In this document: in pieces, positions 1-8,317 of the stretch
Layout of the letters: each line of letters opens with the position of its first letter
How positions within the stretch are numbered: position 1 is the first letter of the stretch
Source of the DNA: Deltaproteobacteria bacterium
GTDB taxonomy: Bacteria > Desulfobacterota > Binatia > UBA9968
Length of the DNA stretch: 64,000 nucleotides
Direction of reading: 5' to 3'
Assembly: GCA_009379725.1 (NCBI GenBank)
Contig: WHTF01000003.1
Coordinates: 1 to 64,000 of the forward strand
Program-made: the position numbers and the translations under genes
The notes under the pieces: model-generated
Told to the model about the DNA's origin: nothing
What the model saw: the letters and a program-made list of their open reading frames with translations, nothing else
Database searches by the model: none

Positions 1-261
1 GTGCGGCCGACGCGCTGCACGCCATAGGAGACCGAGACCAAGAGCGATAAATACATAGGTCGCCGCATGAAAGAGGCCGTCAAGGAGCGTATTGAACTCA
101 AGATTGGCGACACTGTCCGGAGGATAGCCGGCGCTGGTCGCCATGTGATGCCACTGCAATATCTGATGCAGGACAATGCCGTCGAAGAACCCGCCCAATC
201 CCAGTCCAAGAAAGATACCTGCTCCGGTCGGAAAGCCCTTTGGGTCCTCGATCTTGTTCAT
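1..261 (-). CDS. DUF2243 family membrane protein, C-terminus cut by window edge
   Basis: Reading the minus strand from ATG at 261 gives 87 codons with no stop before the window edge. The N-terminus has a glycine-rich first helix followed by GGFFDGIVLHQILQWHHM, which is the hallmark of the DUF2243 family of small multi-pass membrane proteins. A second hydrophobic segment follows at about residues 65-80 (YVFIALGLGLLW). A GGAGG ribosome binding site lies 4 bases before the ATG and supports this start. The family has no firmly established function; the His-rich LHQxLQWHH motif in a membrane helix suggests metal or haem contact, which is inference. The rest of the gene lies outside the window. Confidence 0.85.
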   Translation of the reverse strand, partial: MNKIEDPKGFPTGAGIFLGLGLGGFFDGIVLHQILQWHHMATSAGYPPDSVANLEFNTLLDGLFHAATYVFIALGLGLLWRAARRPH

Positions 262-691
262 GGCGCCTCCAAGCAATAAGCAATAAGGAGCCGGAGCAAA
301 TTTTTGGCCAAAGGGTATTAATATTTTCTGGCTCCGGGTATTGAATGGGGAGTTCCCAATCGTAACGGCGAAAGCGACCTCGGGACCTCAGCGGCTCTCC
401 ACTAAGAGAAACGTGTACTTTGCAGACCCGCACAATTTGCCGACTGCCGCTATACCAGTAGTGAGACAATCGTCGGACGAAGTCGTAGCATTTCAGAGAC
501 GATATTTCCCTGGCAATGGGCAGTTCGTGCGGAGTCGGTCCACGCCTGTAGTCAAGGCAGAAGCGCGGAGTCCTTCCACCGGTCGGTGCATTGCGGCATA
601 TGGAGGAGCGATCGGTTCAAGATCGGTTTCGTTCGTGATAAGAAGCGATTTACAGGATGTGTTTGGAATTTTGACAAAGTCGGGGTGAATA
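262..691. other. Non-coding stretch between divergent genes
   Basis: This 430-base gap separates the minus-strand DUF2243 gene from the plus-strand binding-protein gene, so it must hold both promoters. The open frames here have composition unlike either neighbour and encode nothing I recognise on either strand. The inverted repeat GGAGCC/GGCTCC (287-292 and 330-335) encloses a 37-base loop and is too loose to call. No tRNA, terminator or clear promoter was seen. Confidence 0.5.
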
Positions 692-1627
692 ATGAGAATA
701 GTTCTACTTTTGATTTTTATCGCGCTGAGTGTTTTCGCTACTACTTCTGCCAACGGTCAGGATACCGTGAGAATCGGCCTTTCGGTTCGAAACGTCGTTC
801 TCATGCCTTTCTATTTTGCGCAGGAGAAGGGCTTTTTCGAAAGAGAAGGTTTGAAGGCGGAAATCATCCAGATCCGGAGTAATTTGCAGGTTGCCGGGGT
901 CGTAGCGGGCGAGCTGGATTTTATGTCAGGTGTCGGTACGGCGATCGATGCGATCCGCAAGGGACTGCCGCTGAAAGTGGTAGCCGTGCTATACAGAGCA
1001 CCGCTGTTCTCACTGGTGACAGGGACTTCGATCAATCGGCTTCGAGAACTGGAAGGAAAAAAGGTCGGGGTCTCCCGTATCGGCTCGGAAAGCCACAACG
1101 CGGCGGTTTGGATGCTCTCGCAAAATGGCGTGGACGTCAAAAAGGTTACCTTCATGCAGACCGGGAGTACCACCGTCAGCATGATAGGATTGCAGCAGAA
1201 TTCGCTGGAAGCCTCGGTGCTCAGCCCGCCGTTTACCGGCGAAATGGTGCTCCAGGGGTTCAAAGTGCTGGCAAAAACAGGCGACGTGGTCGAGGCGCCG
1301 TTTAACGGGATGGTGACAAGCCGGGATCGGCTTCGCAGCCGGCCAGAAAGGATCCGCGGCACTCTTAAGGCAATGCTCGAGTCGTTCCGTCGCATAAAGC
1401 AGGATCGCCGAGGGACGATCGAATACATTCAGCAAAGTTTCAAGGTTAACAGTAAGATTGCCGAAAATTCGTACAACGAAATTACCGAAGTCATGTTCGA
1501 CAACCTGATCATGCCGGAAGACAGGTTGAAGAAGGCCATGGACAGCCCCTATGCCCGGGGCGAAGGAGAAAAAAGCGTGTCGGTAAGCGATGTGGTGGAT
1601 TATTCGATTCTTCGGAGTTTGCGATGA
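692..1627 (+). CDS. NMT1/THI5-type (NitT/TauT) ABC substrate-binding protein
   Basis: The 311-residue product begins with a signal peptide (about residues 1-22, ending near ANGQ) and should be periplasmic. The mature part starts TVRIGLS, then PFYFAQEKGFF at about residues 40-50 and a GELDFMSG segment near 75, the order seen in NMT1/THI5-like and SsuA/TauA-type binding proteins. That family delivers sulfonates, nitrate, pyrimidine precursors or aromatic compounds to ABC importers. The sequence does not show which ligand binds. No permease or ATPase gene adjoins it, so it is an orphan here. The ATG follows a GGGGTGA ribosome binding site. Length is normal for the family. Confidence 0.85.
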   Translation: MRIVLLLIFIALSVFATTSANGQDTVRIGLSVRNVVLMPFYFAQEKGFFEREGLKAEIIQIRSNLQVAGVVAGELDFMSGVGTAIDAIRKGLPLKVVAVLYRAPLFSLVTGTSINRLRELEGKKVGVSRIGSESHNAAVWMLSQNGVDVKKVTFMQTGSTTVSMIGLQQNSLEASVLSPPFTGEMVLQGFKVLAKTGDVVEAPFNGMVTSRDRLRSRPERIRGTLKAMLESFRRIKQDRRGTIEYIQQSFKVNSKIAENSYNEITEVMFDNLIMPEDRLKKAMDSPYARGEGEKSVSVSDVVDYSILRSLR

Positions 1628-2029
1628 GTCTTCGGAGCCGATTAGCCGGTCATGTTGCAATTCTCAAAGCACGCTGTTTATTAAACTTGCGCCATCCGTT
1701 AAACCCGACTGCAGGGTCATTCAATCTGTGAAACTCGATAAGCTCAAGCTTCTCCTCGCTGCCTCTGCGTGGGATGCCGTCTCCGATTCCCACAGTAGTA
1801 AATCACGCTGATTGTGAAACTACGTCGTTGGGCCTGATTAAGTCCTTAGCGATGAGTTCGCTATCGGCGCTGCCGAAGTAGTCGATTGTGCGGTACGATC
1901 CCGCCCGATGTAGAGATTACCGTTACGGTAATGATTTTGTAGATCATCTTCACGGGAGCACTGAACGCGATCTCAACCGATGCGCAGTTAGAGAGGGGCA
2001 GTTCTCAAGATCGCGGCACCTTGGATCAA
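1628..2029. other. Non-coding stretch, nothing recognised
   Basis: About 400 bases between the binding-protein gene and the end of the convergent small lipoprotein gene. Short open frames in both directions have no recognisable domains. I see no strong hairpin with a T-run, so the termination sites of the two convergent units remain unassigned. Confidence 0.45.
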
Positions 2030-2233
2030 TCACCGATTCCTCACCGTATAACCGCGCTTCTCCGCCTCGGAGACACAGTTTTGCTGTTGATTCCGCACCA
2101 AGATTGCACCGAAGAATCCATATCCTTCGGTTTCGCAGGTAAGCAGATCGCCTTGACTGTTGACCAGAATGGTTCGCTCGGTCGAGCAACCGGCTAAGAT
2201 CGATAGAAAGCAAAGAAAAAATATTTGTCGCAT
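2030..2233 (-). CDS. Small lipoprotein, function unknown
   Basis: The 67-residue product starts MRQIFFLCFLSILAGCS, a short hydrophobic signal ending in the lipobox LAGC, so Cys16 should be lipidated after signal peptidase II cleavage. The mature 50 residues contain two further cysteines (about residues 33 and 53) that could form a disulfide. They also carry a TILVNSQGDLLTCETEGYG stretch like those of small uncharacterised proteobacterial lipoproteins. It lies 24 bases downstream of the Sir2 gene on the same strand and may share its transcript. No role can be read from the sequence. Confidence 0.75.
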   Translation of the reverse strand: MRQIFFLCFLSILAGCSTERTILVNSQGDLLTCETEGYGFFGAILVRNQQQNCVSEAEKRGYTVRNR

Positions 2234-2257
2234 AACGGTAGAGCGAATATATAGGCT

Positions 2258-3010
2258 TCAGGCGTCCATTAGCAACGGACCGAGTTGTTCGAACCATGCA
2301 CCGATGCCGCCGAGATAAACGTAGTCGGCAATATCGTCCAAGGGCGTTTCATCGCGATTGATGATCGCCAGTAGGGCGCCATTGCGCTTGGCGATAACGG
2401 GAAACGAGGCGGCGGGTTGGACTTGGAGCGAAGAACCGATGACGACGAAAACATCCGCCGCTTCGCTCCAGGCTTGGGCGCGGCGCATAGGTTCGGCCGG
2501 CATTTGCTGGCCGAAGGAAATGTTCGCCGATTTCAGAAAGCCGCCGCAGGCGTCGCAGGTAGGCGCCGAAAATTGGTCTCCCAAGCCTTCATAAACGCTG
2601 GCGGGTTCAAAGCGCTTGCCGCAACCCAGGCAGGTCACCAGGCGGTCGGTGCCGTGGAGCTCGACGAGTCTTTCTTCGGAAACGCCGGCGAGCTTGTGCA
2701 GGCCGTCGATGTTTTGCGTGATCAGGCCAAGCAGTTGCCCGCGCTGCTCGAAGTCGCGGATGGCGTAATGCCCGATGTTCGGCTTCACGCTCTTGTAGAG
2801 CTCGTAGGTCGCTTTCTTGAGCCGCCAATGCTGAAGGCGTGCGGGTTCGCTGGCGACGAAATCCTGGAAGTAAACCGGTTGGTATTTCGTCCAGACGCCG
2901 CCTGGGCTGCGAAAGTCCGGCACGCCGGATTCGGTGCTGATGCCCGCGCCGGTGAAAAAGACAATGCCGCGGTGGCTTCGTATTCGCGCGGCGAATTCTT
3001 CGAGCTGCAT
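2258..3010 (-). CDS. cobB: Sir2-family NAD-dependent protein deacylase
   Basis: The 250-residue protein is a small sirtuin of bacterial CobB size. NAD-binding motifs appear in order: GAGISTESGVPDFRS at about residues 21-35, TQNIDGLH near 98-105, and the catalytic histidine in ELHG near 117. A zinc-binding module follows with CLGCG and CDACG pairs, and GSSLQVQPAAS closes the Rossmann fold. Sirtuins remove acetyl or other acyl groups from lysines and use NAD+, for example to reactivate acetyl-CoA synthetase. The enzyme should be cytoplasmic. It is transcribed ahead of the small lipoprotein gene. All hallmark residues are present; acyl-chain preference cannot be read with confidence. Confidence 0.93.
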   Translation of the reverse strand: MQLEEFAARIRSHRGIVFFTGAGISTESGVPDFRSPGGVWTKYQPVYFQDFVASEPARLQHWRLKKATYELYKSVKPNIGHYAIRDFEQRGQLLGLITQNIDGLHKLAGVSEERLVELHGTDRLVTCLGCGKRFEPASVYEGLGDQFSAPTCDACGGFLKSANISFGQQMPAEPMRRAQAWSEAADVFVVIGSSLQVQPAASFPVIAKRNGALLAIINRDETPLDDIADYVYLGGIGAWFEQLGPLLMDA

Positions 3011-3360
3011 CGGTTACCCCTATATTAAAGATGAAAATTGTTTACCCTGGCGTCGCGCGACAAGCATATAGATTGCGGCAACTGAACTCAACGTATGTCC
3101 GAGAGAGCCGTGAAAAGGCGAGCAGCTTGATCTTTGCGGACTCACGATCCTCGCTATTCTACTCTGAGCTTGGGGCTCTTTGCGCTTTTGCGCGAGTCAT
3201 AAACGGTGCTCGTGGTCTTAGTGATGCGATATTTGGACAACGATGGCTGGTGTTATTTTCGTCGTGAGAGAAGTCGTCAGACAATCGAATTTTGTCCTTG
3301 ACCCCATTGGCCGCAGCAAGTAACCTCCATCCAACAATTCACAAGGGTAAAGGTGCAATT
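3011..3360. other. Intergenic stretch between divergent genes
   Basis: This 350-base region lies between the Sir2 gene (minus) and the signal-less binding-protein gene (plus) and must carry both promoters. I could not pick a convincing -35/-10 pair. The short frame at 3031-3267 has no known domain and no ribosome binding site, so I treat it as non-coding. Confidence 0.45.
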
Positions 3361-4110
3361 ATGATTTCATCCTCTCTCCGTTCCGATCTCGCGCCCACGG
3401 GCAAGCTGCGCGTGGGTACCAACTATGGAAACCCGGTGTTGGCGATGAGAGATTCGAGCAGCGGAGAGCTGAATGGCGTGGTGGTTGATCTGGCTCGCGA
3501 ACTTGGCAGGCGGACTGGTTTGCCCGTCGAGCTTGTTGGCTTCGAATCGGCCGGAAAGATGGTTGAAGGATTGCAAGCCGGTGCCTGGGACGTCGCATTC
3601 CTCGCCGTGGACCCGGGGCGTGAAGGCGAGATCAGTTTCACGGCGCCCTATATAGAGATCGAAGGCACGTACCTTGTGCCGGCCGGATCGGCGCTTCGCT
3701 CCATCGCGGACGTTGACCGCGATGGAGTGCGGGTTGGCGTGTCAGGTAAGAGCGCGTACGATTTGTTTTTGAGCCGGAGCTTAAAACACGCTCAACTGGT
3801 GCGGGCGTCCAGCCCTGAGGCTGCGTTCGAACTGATCGTTGAAGGCAAGGTTGACGTGCTCGGCGGCGTGAGACAACACCTTGTTGCGAACGCCGTGAAG
3901 CTTCCCGGATCGCGTGTGCTGGATGGCCGGTTTATGGCGATTCAGCAGGCGCTCGGCATTCCCAAAGGCCGGGAGACCGGCGTGAACTATCTTCGTGAAT
4001 TCATCGAGGATGTAAAAGCTTCGGGCTTGCTTGCTCAGGCGATCGAGAAAGCCGGTATTCGCGGCGTGTCGATCGCTCCGGGGATCAATAAGAAACAGGG
4101 AAAGAACTGA
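3361..4110 (+). CDS. Family 3 substrate-binding-domain protein without signal peptide
   Basis: From ATG 3361 the product has 249 residues and starts almost directly with the domain: GKLRVGTNYG near residue 17, GVVVDLARELGRRTG near 42, and AGAWDVAFLAVDPGR near 72. That is the order of solute-binding family 3, the amino-acid-type periplasmic proteins. No hydrophobic signal precedes it. The in-frame TTG 69 bases upstream adds 23 residues that also lack a hydrophobic core. The protein would therefore stay in the cytoplasm unless exported by another route. Such signal-less members occur in soil bacteria with unknown roles. The TapT-like gene begins 2 bases after its stop, so the two are probably co-transcribed. 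Confidence 0.8.
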   Translation: MISSSLRSDLAPTGKLRVGTNYGNPVLAMRDSSSGELNGVVVDLARELGRRTGLPVELVGFESAGKMVEGLQAGAWDVAFLAVDPGREGEISFTAPYIEIEGTYLVPAGSALRSIADVDRDGVRVGVSGKSAYDLFLSRSLKHAQLVRASSPEAAFELIVEGKVDVLGGVRQHLVANAVKLPGSRVLDGRFMAIQQALGIPKGRETGVNYLREFIEDVKASGLLAQAIEKAGIRGVSIAPGINKKQGKN

Positions 4111-4112
4111 GT

Positions 4113-4730
4113 TTGAATCGCAAGAGAAAGACAATCGGGCGCTGCCTGGATTGCTATTTCTATCGGGCTTTCTGTATCTGCAACGCCATACCGAGAATTG
4201 AATTGAGTACCAAGATTTGTCTTATCGTACATGCCAAAGAGCTAAGGCGAGCCACCAATACGGGCCGGCTCGCGGTAAGAGCTCTAGTGAATAGCGAAAT
4301 GCGAGTCCGGGGAGAAACGCGTGAAACTCTTGACCTGAGAGACCTGCTAACCCCTCAGTATCGGACATTGCTGTTTTATCCCTCAGATGATGCCGTGGAA
4401 TTAGATGAAGAACTTGTCGCGCAAGACCCAACGCCGATTCAGCTCATTGTTCCCGATGGAAGCTGGCGGCAGGCGAGCAAAGTTCACTACCGTCACCATG
4501 AATTGAAAGACGTGAAAAGGGTGATGATCCGCACTCCTGACATCTCGAAGTTTTACTTGCGCGCCCAACATCGGCGAGAGGGGATGGCCACCTTGCAGGC
4601 CATTGCCCATGGGCTTGGGGTAATCGAAGGCGATTCTGTGAAGGTTCAATTAATGAAGCTTTATCACGTGAAGCTTGAGCAAACTCTATTAGGGCGTGGG
4701 CTCTTCGGCGCCGCAAAGAGCTTGTACTGA
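4113..4730 (+). CDS. tapT: DTW-domain tRNA-uridine aminocarboxypropyltransferase (TapT-like)
   Basis: The 205-residue protein starts at TTG, 2 bases after the upstream stop. It has an N-terminal cysteine cluster RCLDCYFYRAFCIC at about residues 10-23, TNTGRLA near 47, and the signature DGSW near 116, a form of the DTW motif. An FYLRAQHRREGMATLQAIA block near 143-165 matches the S-adenosylmethionine-site region of the family. E. coli TapT (YfiP) transfers the aminocarboxypropyl group of S-adenosylmethionine to U47 in tRNA, making acp3U. The similarity is to the family; the exact tRNA position is inferred. Nothing shows a functional link to the co-transcribed binding protein. Confidence 0.82.
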   Translation: MNRKRKTIGRCLDCYFYRAFCICNAIPRIELSTKICLIVHAKELRRATNTGRLAVRALVNSEMRVRGETRETLDLRDLLTPQYRTLLFYPSDDAVELDEELVAQDPTPIQLIVPDGSWRQASKVHYRHHELKDVKRVMIRTPDISKFYLRAQHRREGMATLQAIAHGLGVIEGDSVKVQLMKLYHVKLEQTLLGRGLFGAAKSLY

Positions 4731-5007
4731 ATTTAAGCCAATCGAACTTCATCCTCATAGCCGCGATGGCCATGATTATCGGGCCAGCGATCCTGACCCT
4801 AAAATTCAAAAGAGATCCTTGCGGTTGGAGCATTCCAAGTTTTTTCTGAAGGCTCTTCAACTAAAAGACGGAGCAAACAGCGTAGAGGGTCAAGAGAGTA
4901 GACGGTCAGAAGAGCTGTCAATCAAGACCGATCTCTTTGGACCCGCTTAAAACCCGGATCGATCCAGAGACACGGACTTGTGACGGGTGATCTCGTTGAG
5001 CTCCGGC

Positions 5008-5169
5008 CTAGATTTGAGGTCTACTGCCGAGAAGGAAATTAAACCATCCCGCAGCCAAGCGCGCCACCTTTTGCAGGGTAACCGGTTTCGCAAACAAATG
5101 GGTCGTTCTCGGGACGATCGCCAAATGTTTGATCGTTTTGAATTTCCCATGAGCCCTCCGTTGAGATCT
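5008..5169 (-). pseudogene. Remnant: C-terminus of dienelactone-hydrolase-like alpha/beta hydrolase
   Basis: On the minus strand the frame read from 5169 down to the TAG at 5008-5010 encodes about 53 residues. They include KHLAIVPRTTHLFAKP and then LQKVARLAAGWF. This closely resembles the C-terminal end of dienelactone-hydrolase-family proteins, where a conserved IVPGATHLFEEPG-type segment carries the catalytic histidine and a short helix ends the domain. A TAA stop at 5170-5172 closes the frame upstream, and I found no nucleophile elbow or catalytic Asp region nearby, so most of the gene is lost. In other genomes this hydrolase is often found with, or fused to, a phosphoribosyltransferase like the one at 5528. 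Confidence 0.65.
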
Positions 5170-5527
5170 TTATTTTTTAGATCCTAATGCTCCGGCTATT
5201 ATTGCCTCTTGCTTGCTGGTGACGGGGCTCCCCGTTTGCCCAACAAAACCAAGTTAGCGTGAAGAGCACTAGCACCACAAGAGAAAAGAGTTGTTTCCTG
5301 GGATAAATCCTGCAACCGCGCAGAACATTAACCTGTCGTTGAAACGCAATCATAAGTACGTGCCCTAAGCAGAAATGCCGGTGCTGATTGTAGGGCGCTG
5401 GACTACACGCCTGATACTGGGTATTCCGTCGCGAAGCGGCAACTCAACTGCCGCTATTGCCCTGGCGCGTCTTGTGCGTTTAGATATAACCGTGTCGCTC
5501 CAGCCTAACGATGGAGGTTCACGAATC
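5170..5527. other. Decayed or non-coding stretch upstream of the phosphoribosyltransferase
   Basis: About 360 bases between the hydrolase remnant and the phosphoribosyltransferase start. The frame of the downstream gene stays open back to 5375, but that extension looks unlike the protein family and precedes a good ribosome binding site, so I treat it as untranslated. The stretch at 4731-5007, on the other side of the remnant, likewise holds no gene that I can recognise. Confidence 0.4.
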
Positions 5528-6175
5528 ATGCTGTTTAGAAACCGTGATCATGCCGCGCGTTTATTAGCTCGCAGGCTGGACGTTCATTACAAGAACAAAA
5601 ATCCTCTGGTTCTCGGAATTCCCCGGGGCGCAGTGCCCATGGCAAGAATCATCGCTGATGCTTTAGCGGGTGAGTTCGATGTCGTGCTGGTTCGCAAACT
5701 CAGCCATCCGGCGCAGCCCGAGCTTGCCATCGGTGCCATCGACGAAAGCGGTCGTGGATTTTTGACGGACTATGCGGCTGATCTCGATGCCGAATATCTC
5801 GATTCGGAAAAGCAGCGGCAGTTTGACGCACTGCGCCGGCGTCGGGCCCAGTACACGCCATTGCGTCCACCGATCGATCCTCGTGATCGCATCGTGATTG
5901 TCGTAGATGACGGGATTGCAACCGGCTCGACCATGACCGCCGCCCTGCGGGCGTTGCGCGTCAAGCAACCCCAGCGACTCATTGCTGCGGTTGCGGTGGC
6001 ATCTTCGGAGGCGTGCCAGGCGATGGTGCAGGAAGCGGATGCGACGGTCTGTCTGGAAGTGCCGATCAAGTTTCATGCAGTCGGACAGTTCTTCGCCGAC
6101 TTTGCTCAGGTCAATGACGAAGAGGTGGAGGCGGCATTGCGGCAAGCCACGGCAGCGGCTTCAGCGAATGGTTAG
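5528..6175 (+). CDS. Phosphoribosyltransferase-domain protein
   Basis: Start ATG 5528 is chosen because GGAGG lies about 10 bases upstream and the product then begins MLFRNRDHAARLLARRL, as family members do. The 215-residue type I phosphoribosyltransferase has PLVLGIPRGAVPMARIIA near residues 29-46. Its PRPP-binding loop is VIVVDDGIATGSTMTAALR at about 124-142, with the two acidic residues followed by ATGST. Members of this branch often sit with a dienelactone hydrolase or universal-stress genes. Their base substrate is not established, and neither is it clear here. The remnant of such a hydrolase at 5008-5169 agrees with that association. Confidence 0.85.
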   Translation: MLFRNRDHAARLLARRLDVHYKNKNPLVLGIPRGAVPMARIIADALAGEFDVVLVRKLSHPAQPELAIGAIDESGRGFLTDYAADLDAEYLDSEKQRQFDALRRRRAQYTPLRPPIDPRDRIVIVVDDGIATGSTMTAALRALRVKQPQRLIAAVAVASSEACQAMVQEADATVCLEVPIKFHAVGQFFADFAQVNDEEVEAALRQATAAASANG

Positions 6176-6210
6176 CCTGTAAAATGCAGGGCAGAACGAG
6201 GTGCAAGTTC

Positions 6211-6565
6211 TTAGGTCTCGAGAGTGCGGATATGGGGCACGCGCCAGGCCACAAACAACGTTAGAACAACGACGCAGAGGGAACGAGGTAATTTACGATA
6301 ACAGCATGAGAAAGAGCCCCAGCAAGATAGAGCTTCCCACCAGCATTAGTCCCTGCCTTCTTACCTGCTTGGCAACAGAGGCGAGGGTCAGTACCGCCAG
6401 AACGGCTCCAACACCCGGGGCGGCCATCAGCATGCCGAGGCCTTCGGGTCCAACATTTAACACATCCTTTTGGGACACCAGCATCAAAGTTTGGTACGGA
6501 ACGGCAAAGACGCGCGGCACGTAGGCCAGGATCATCAGCGCCAGCTCTGCGCCGGCGGCTACCAA
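6211..6565 (-). pseudogene. Remnant of an MFS transporter (MFS_3-like)
   Basis: On the minus strand 6565-6293 encodes about 90 residues of two to three membrane helices with VPYQTLMLVSQKDVL, then GPEGLGMLMAAPGVGAVLA. This is the helix 7-8 region typical of the EntS-like MFS_3 group. The frame is closed by a stop just upstream of 6565 and by TAA at 6293-6295. A second piece in another frame, ending at TAA 6211-6213, reads LTLFVAWRVPHIRTLET, like the last helix and tail of the same family. The N-terminal half and the region between the pieces are missing, so the gene is dead. No function is expected. Confidence 0.7.
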
Positions 6566-6670
6566 TGCTTAGTGCCCGGCTCGCGAAAACCTGCGAGGGA
6601 CTTTTCTTACTCGGCAAAGTAGACCAAACTAAGGACGTGATGGTTCATCGACATTGATAAGGGACGTGCT

Positions 6671-8098
6671 GTGGATTCGGAAAATGAAAATAAATGTCTC
6701 GCTCCGGCCGCGAGGAGCGGCGATCGAAAGATGCGGGCGATTCTAGGTAATTGGGCAAATGCCTTCAGGTTTTTGTTGTTCCGTGCGGTGCCGGTCGATT
6801 GTATTTCAGTTGCCGGCTGGCAGGTTGCAGCTTTCGGCCTTGCGAGCCTATTGGTTGCGTTTTGCTGGGACTTTCACGGCATGGGCATCGAGGGACAGTT
6901 TTCATGGGAGGCGCTTCCTTCGGCGCTGTTCCCTATGTCGCTAATGTTGATTGCTTCGATTACAGCCGCGTATGCCTTGGGCAACGGCGACAAAATGTTG
7001 TTGCTCTTGCAAGTGTTTTTAATGGTCGCTGCGGCAATCGATCTACTGGTCTATGTGATTTACCTGGCCGTCGCGTACAAGCCGGATGCCCAGCGAGTGC
7101 TCAGTGTCGTGGGCTATGGGAATTATCTCGCGCCGAACGCGTGGCTCACCTTAGCTTGTGCAAAAGCGGCCGCAGACCTGCTGTCGGTCCCTGTTCCACG
7201 CCGAGGTGTTGCGTATATCGTCTGTGGAATATTTCTTTTTCTGCCGCTCAACGGCACCTACCGTCAACGGGGCCTATGGCAAGAAGTCGAAGATCACAAG
7301 GAACTGGCCACGCCGGCTGCATCGAGCCGATTGGCAGAAGAGGTGTTTTATGATCAGCCGAAAATTCTCGAGCGCCAACTGGCCGCCGTAAAGGTGGGCC
7401 GCCGCGGTGTTGTCGATATTTATTTTGTCGGTGTTGGCGGCTACGCTTACCAGGACGTTTTCATGAAAGAGATCGATGCCGTGAGTCGTCTATTCCGACA
7501 GCGCTTCGGTACGGCAGGAAAGAGCATCAGTCTGATCAATAATCACAAGACCCTCGCCGATACGCCGCTGGCCAGCGTGACGAGTTTGCGCGCGTCATTG
7601 CAGCGGGTAGCCGAAGTCATGGATAATGACGAGGATCTCTTGTTCTTGTTTATGACCTCACACGGTTCGCAGACGCATCGTTTCTCGCTGGATCTGCGAC
7701 CTCTGCGATTTCTTGAGCTGGATCCTATGCGGCTGCGTGCTTTGTTGGATGAATCTGGAATCAAAAACCGTGTCATCGTCATATCGGCGTGTTATTCGGG
7801 CGGATTCATCGATCCGCTTCGCAACGAGAATACACTGGTGATTTCAGCTTCCGCGCCGGACAAGAATTCATTCGGCTGCAGCAATGAAGCTGAATGGACG
7901 CATTTCGGCAAAGCTTATTTCGATGAATCGTTGCGCAAGACCGCGTCGTTCGTCAATGCTTTCGAAGATGCCAAATCGATAATTGCGGAGCGCGAAAAGG
8001 AAGCGGGTCACATTCCATCCGATCCTCAAATAGCATTAGGGGAATCCATCAAACCCAAGCTTTTGCAACTGCAACAAGAATTGGCCGTCGCCAGATGA
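6671..8098 (+). CDS. Membrane-anchored C13 (legumain-like) cysteine peptidase
   Basis: The GTG start follows AAGGGA by about 7 bases, giving 475 residues. About five hydrophobic segments fill residues 40-200 (for example MLLLLQVFLMVAAAIDLLVYVIYLA). After them a soluble domain starts with VVDIYFVGVGG near 241. The C13 catalytic pair is visible: His331 in MTSHG and Cys374 in ISACYSGG, each after a hydrophobic strand. Family C13 includes plant and animal legumains and GPI transamidase, and bacterial members with a membrane N-terminus are known but poorly characterised. Cleavage after Asn or Asp is the family trend. The topology and substrate here are unknown. A methionine at 6731 is a possible later start. 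Confidence 0.88.
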   Translation: MDSENENKCLAPAARSGDRKMRAILGNWANAFRFLLFRAVPVDCISVAGWQVAAFGLASLLVAFCWDFHGMGIEGQFSWEALPSALFPMSLMLIASITAAYALGNGDKMLLLLQVFLMVAAAIDLLVYVIYLAVAYKPDAQRVLSVVGYGNYLAPNAWLTLACAKAAADLLSVPVPRRGVAYIVCGIFLFLPLNGTYRQRGLWQEVEDHKELATPAASSRLAEEVFYDQPKILERQLAAVKVGRRGVVDIYFVGVGGYAYQDVFMKEIDAVSRLFRQRFGTAGKSISLINNHKTLADTPLASVTSLRASLQRVAEVMDNDEDLLFLFMTSHGSQTHRFSLDLRPLRFLELDPMRLRALLDESGIKNRVIVISACYSGGFIDPLRNENTLVISASAPDKNSFGCSNEAEWTHFGKAYFDESLRKTASFVNAFEDAKSIIAEREKEAGHIPSDPQIALGESIKPKLLQLQQELAVAR

Positions 8099-8317
8099 GG
8101 CGATCGCTCGTTGCAAGCCGAGGGCTCGTGGTCATCAGTCGCGGTAACTAAGCTCGGCGGTGTTTTTACAAGATTGTTCGCTTTGACCAACGGGTGGCGC
8201 CATTCGACAACTTGAGTTGTCCGCAAAGCATCCGTAAAGCCTGTCTTTTTTTGATCTTTTGGGGACAGTTCGAGGGCACAGAACTTGCTCAGTATGGTTT
8301 TCAGCGAGGTGATTCAG

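Noticed and set aside
98-469. Long minus-strand frame of 123 residues
   Set aside because: It overlaps the real DUF2243 gene in another frame, has no family features and no ribosome binding site.
2417-3028. Plus-strand frame of 203 residues
   Set aside because: It lies fully opposite the Sir2 gene, whose motifs are intact; the composition is that of a GC-rich shadow.
3292-3360. Earlier TTG start that could give the family-3 binding protein a signal peptide
   Set aside because: The added residues are polar (LHPTIHKGKG) and have no hydrophobic core.
5375-5527. Upstream extension of the phosphoribosyltransferase, starting MPVLIVGRWTTRL
   Set aside because: It slightly resembles a hydrolase strand, but a good GGAGG site and the family N-terminus both point to ATG 5528.
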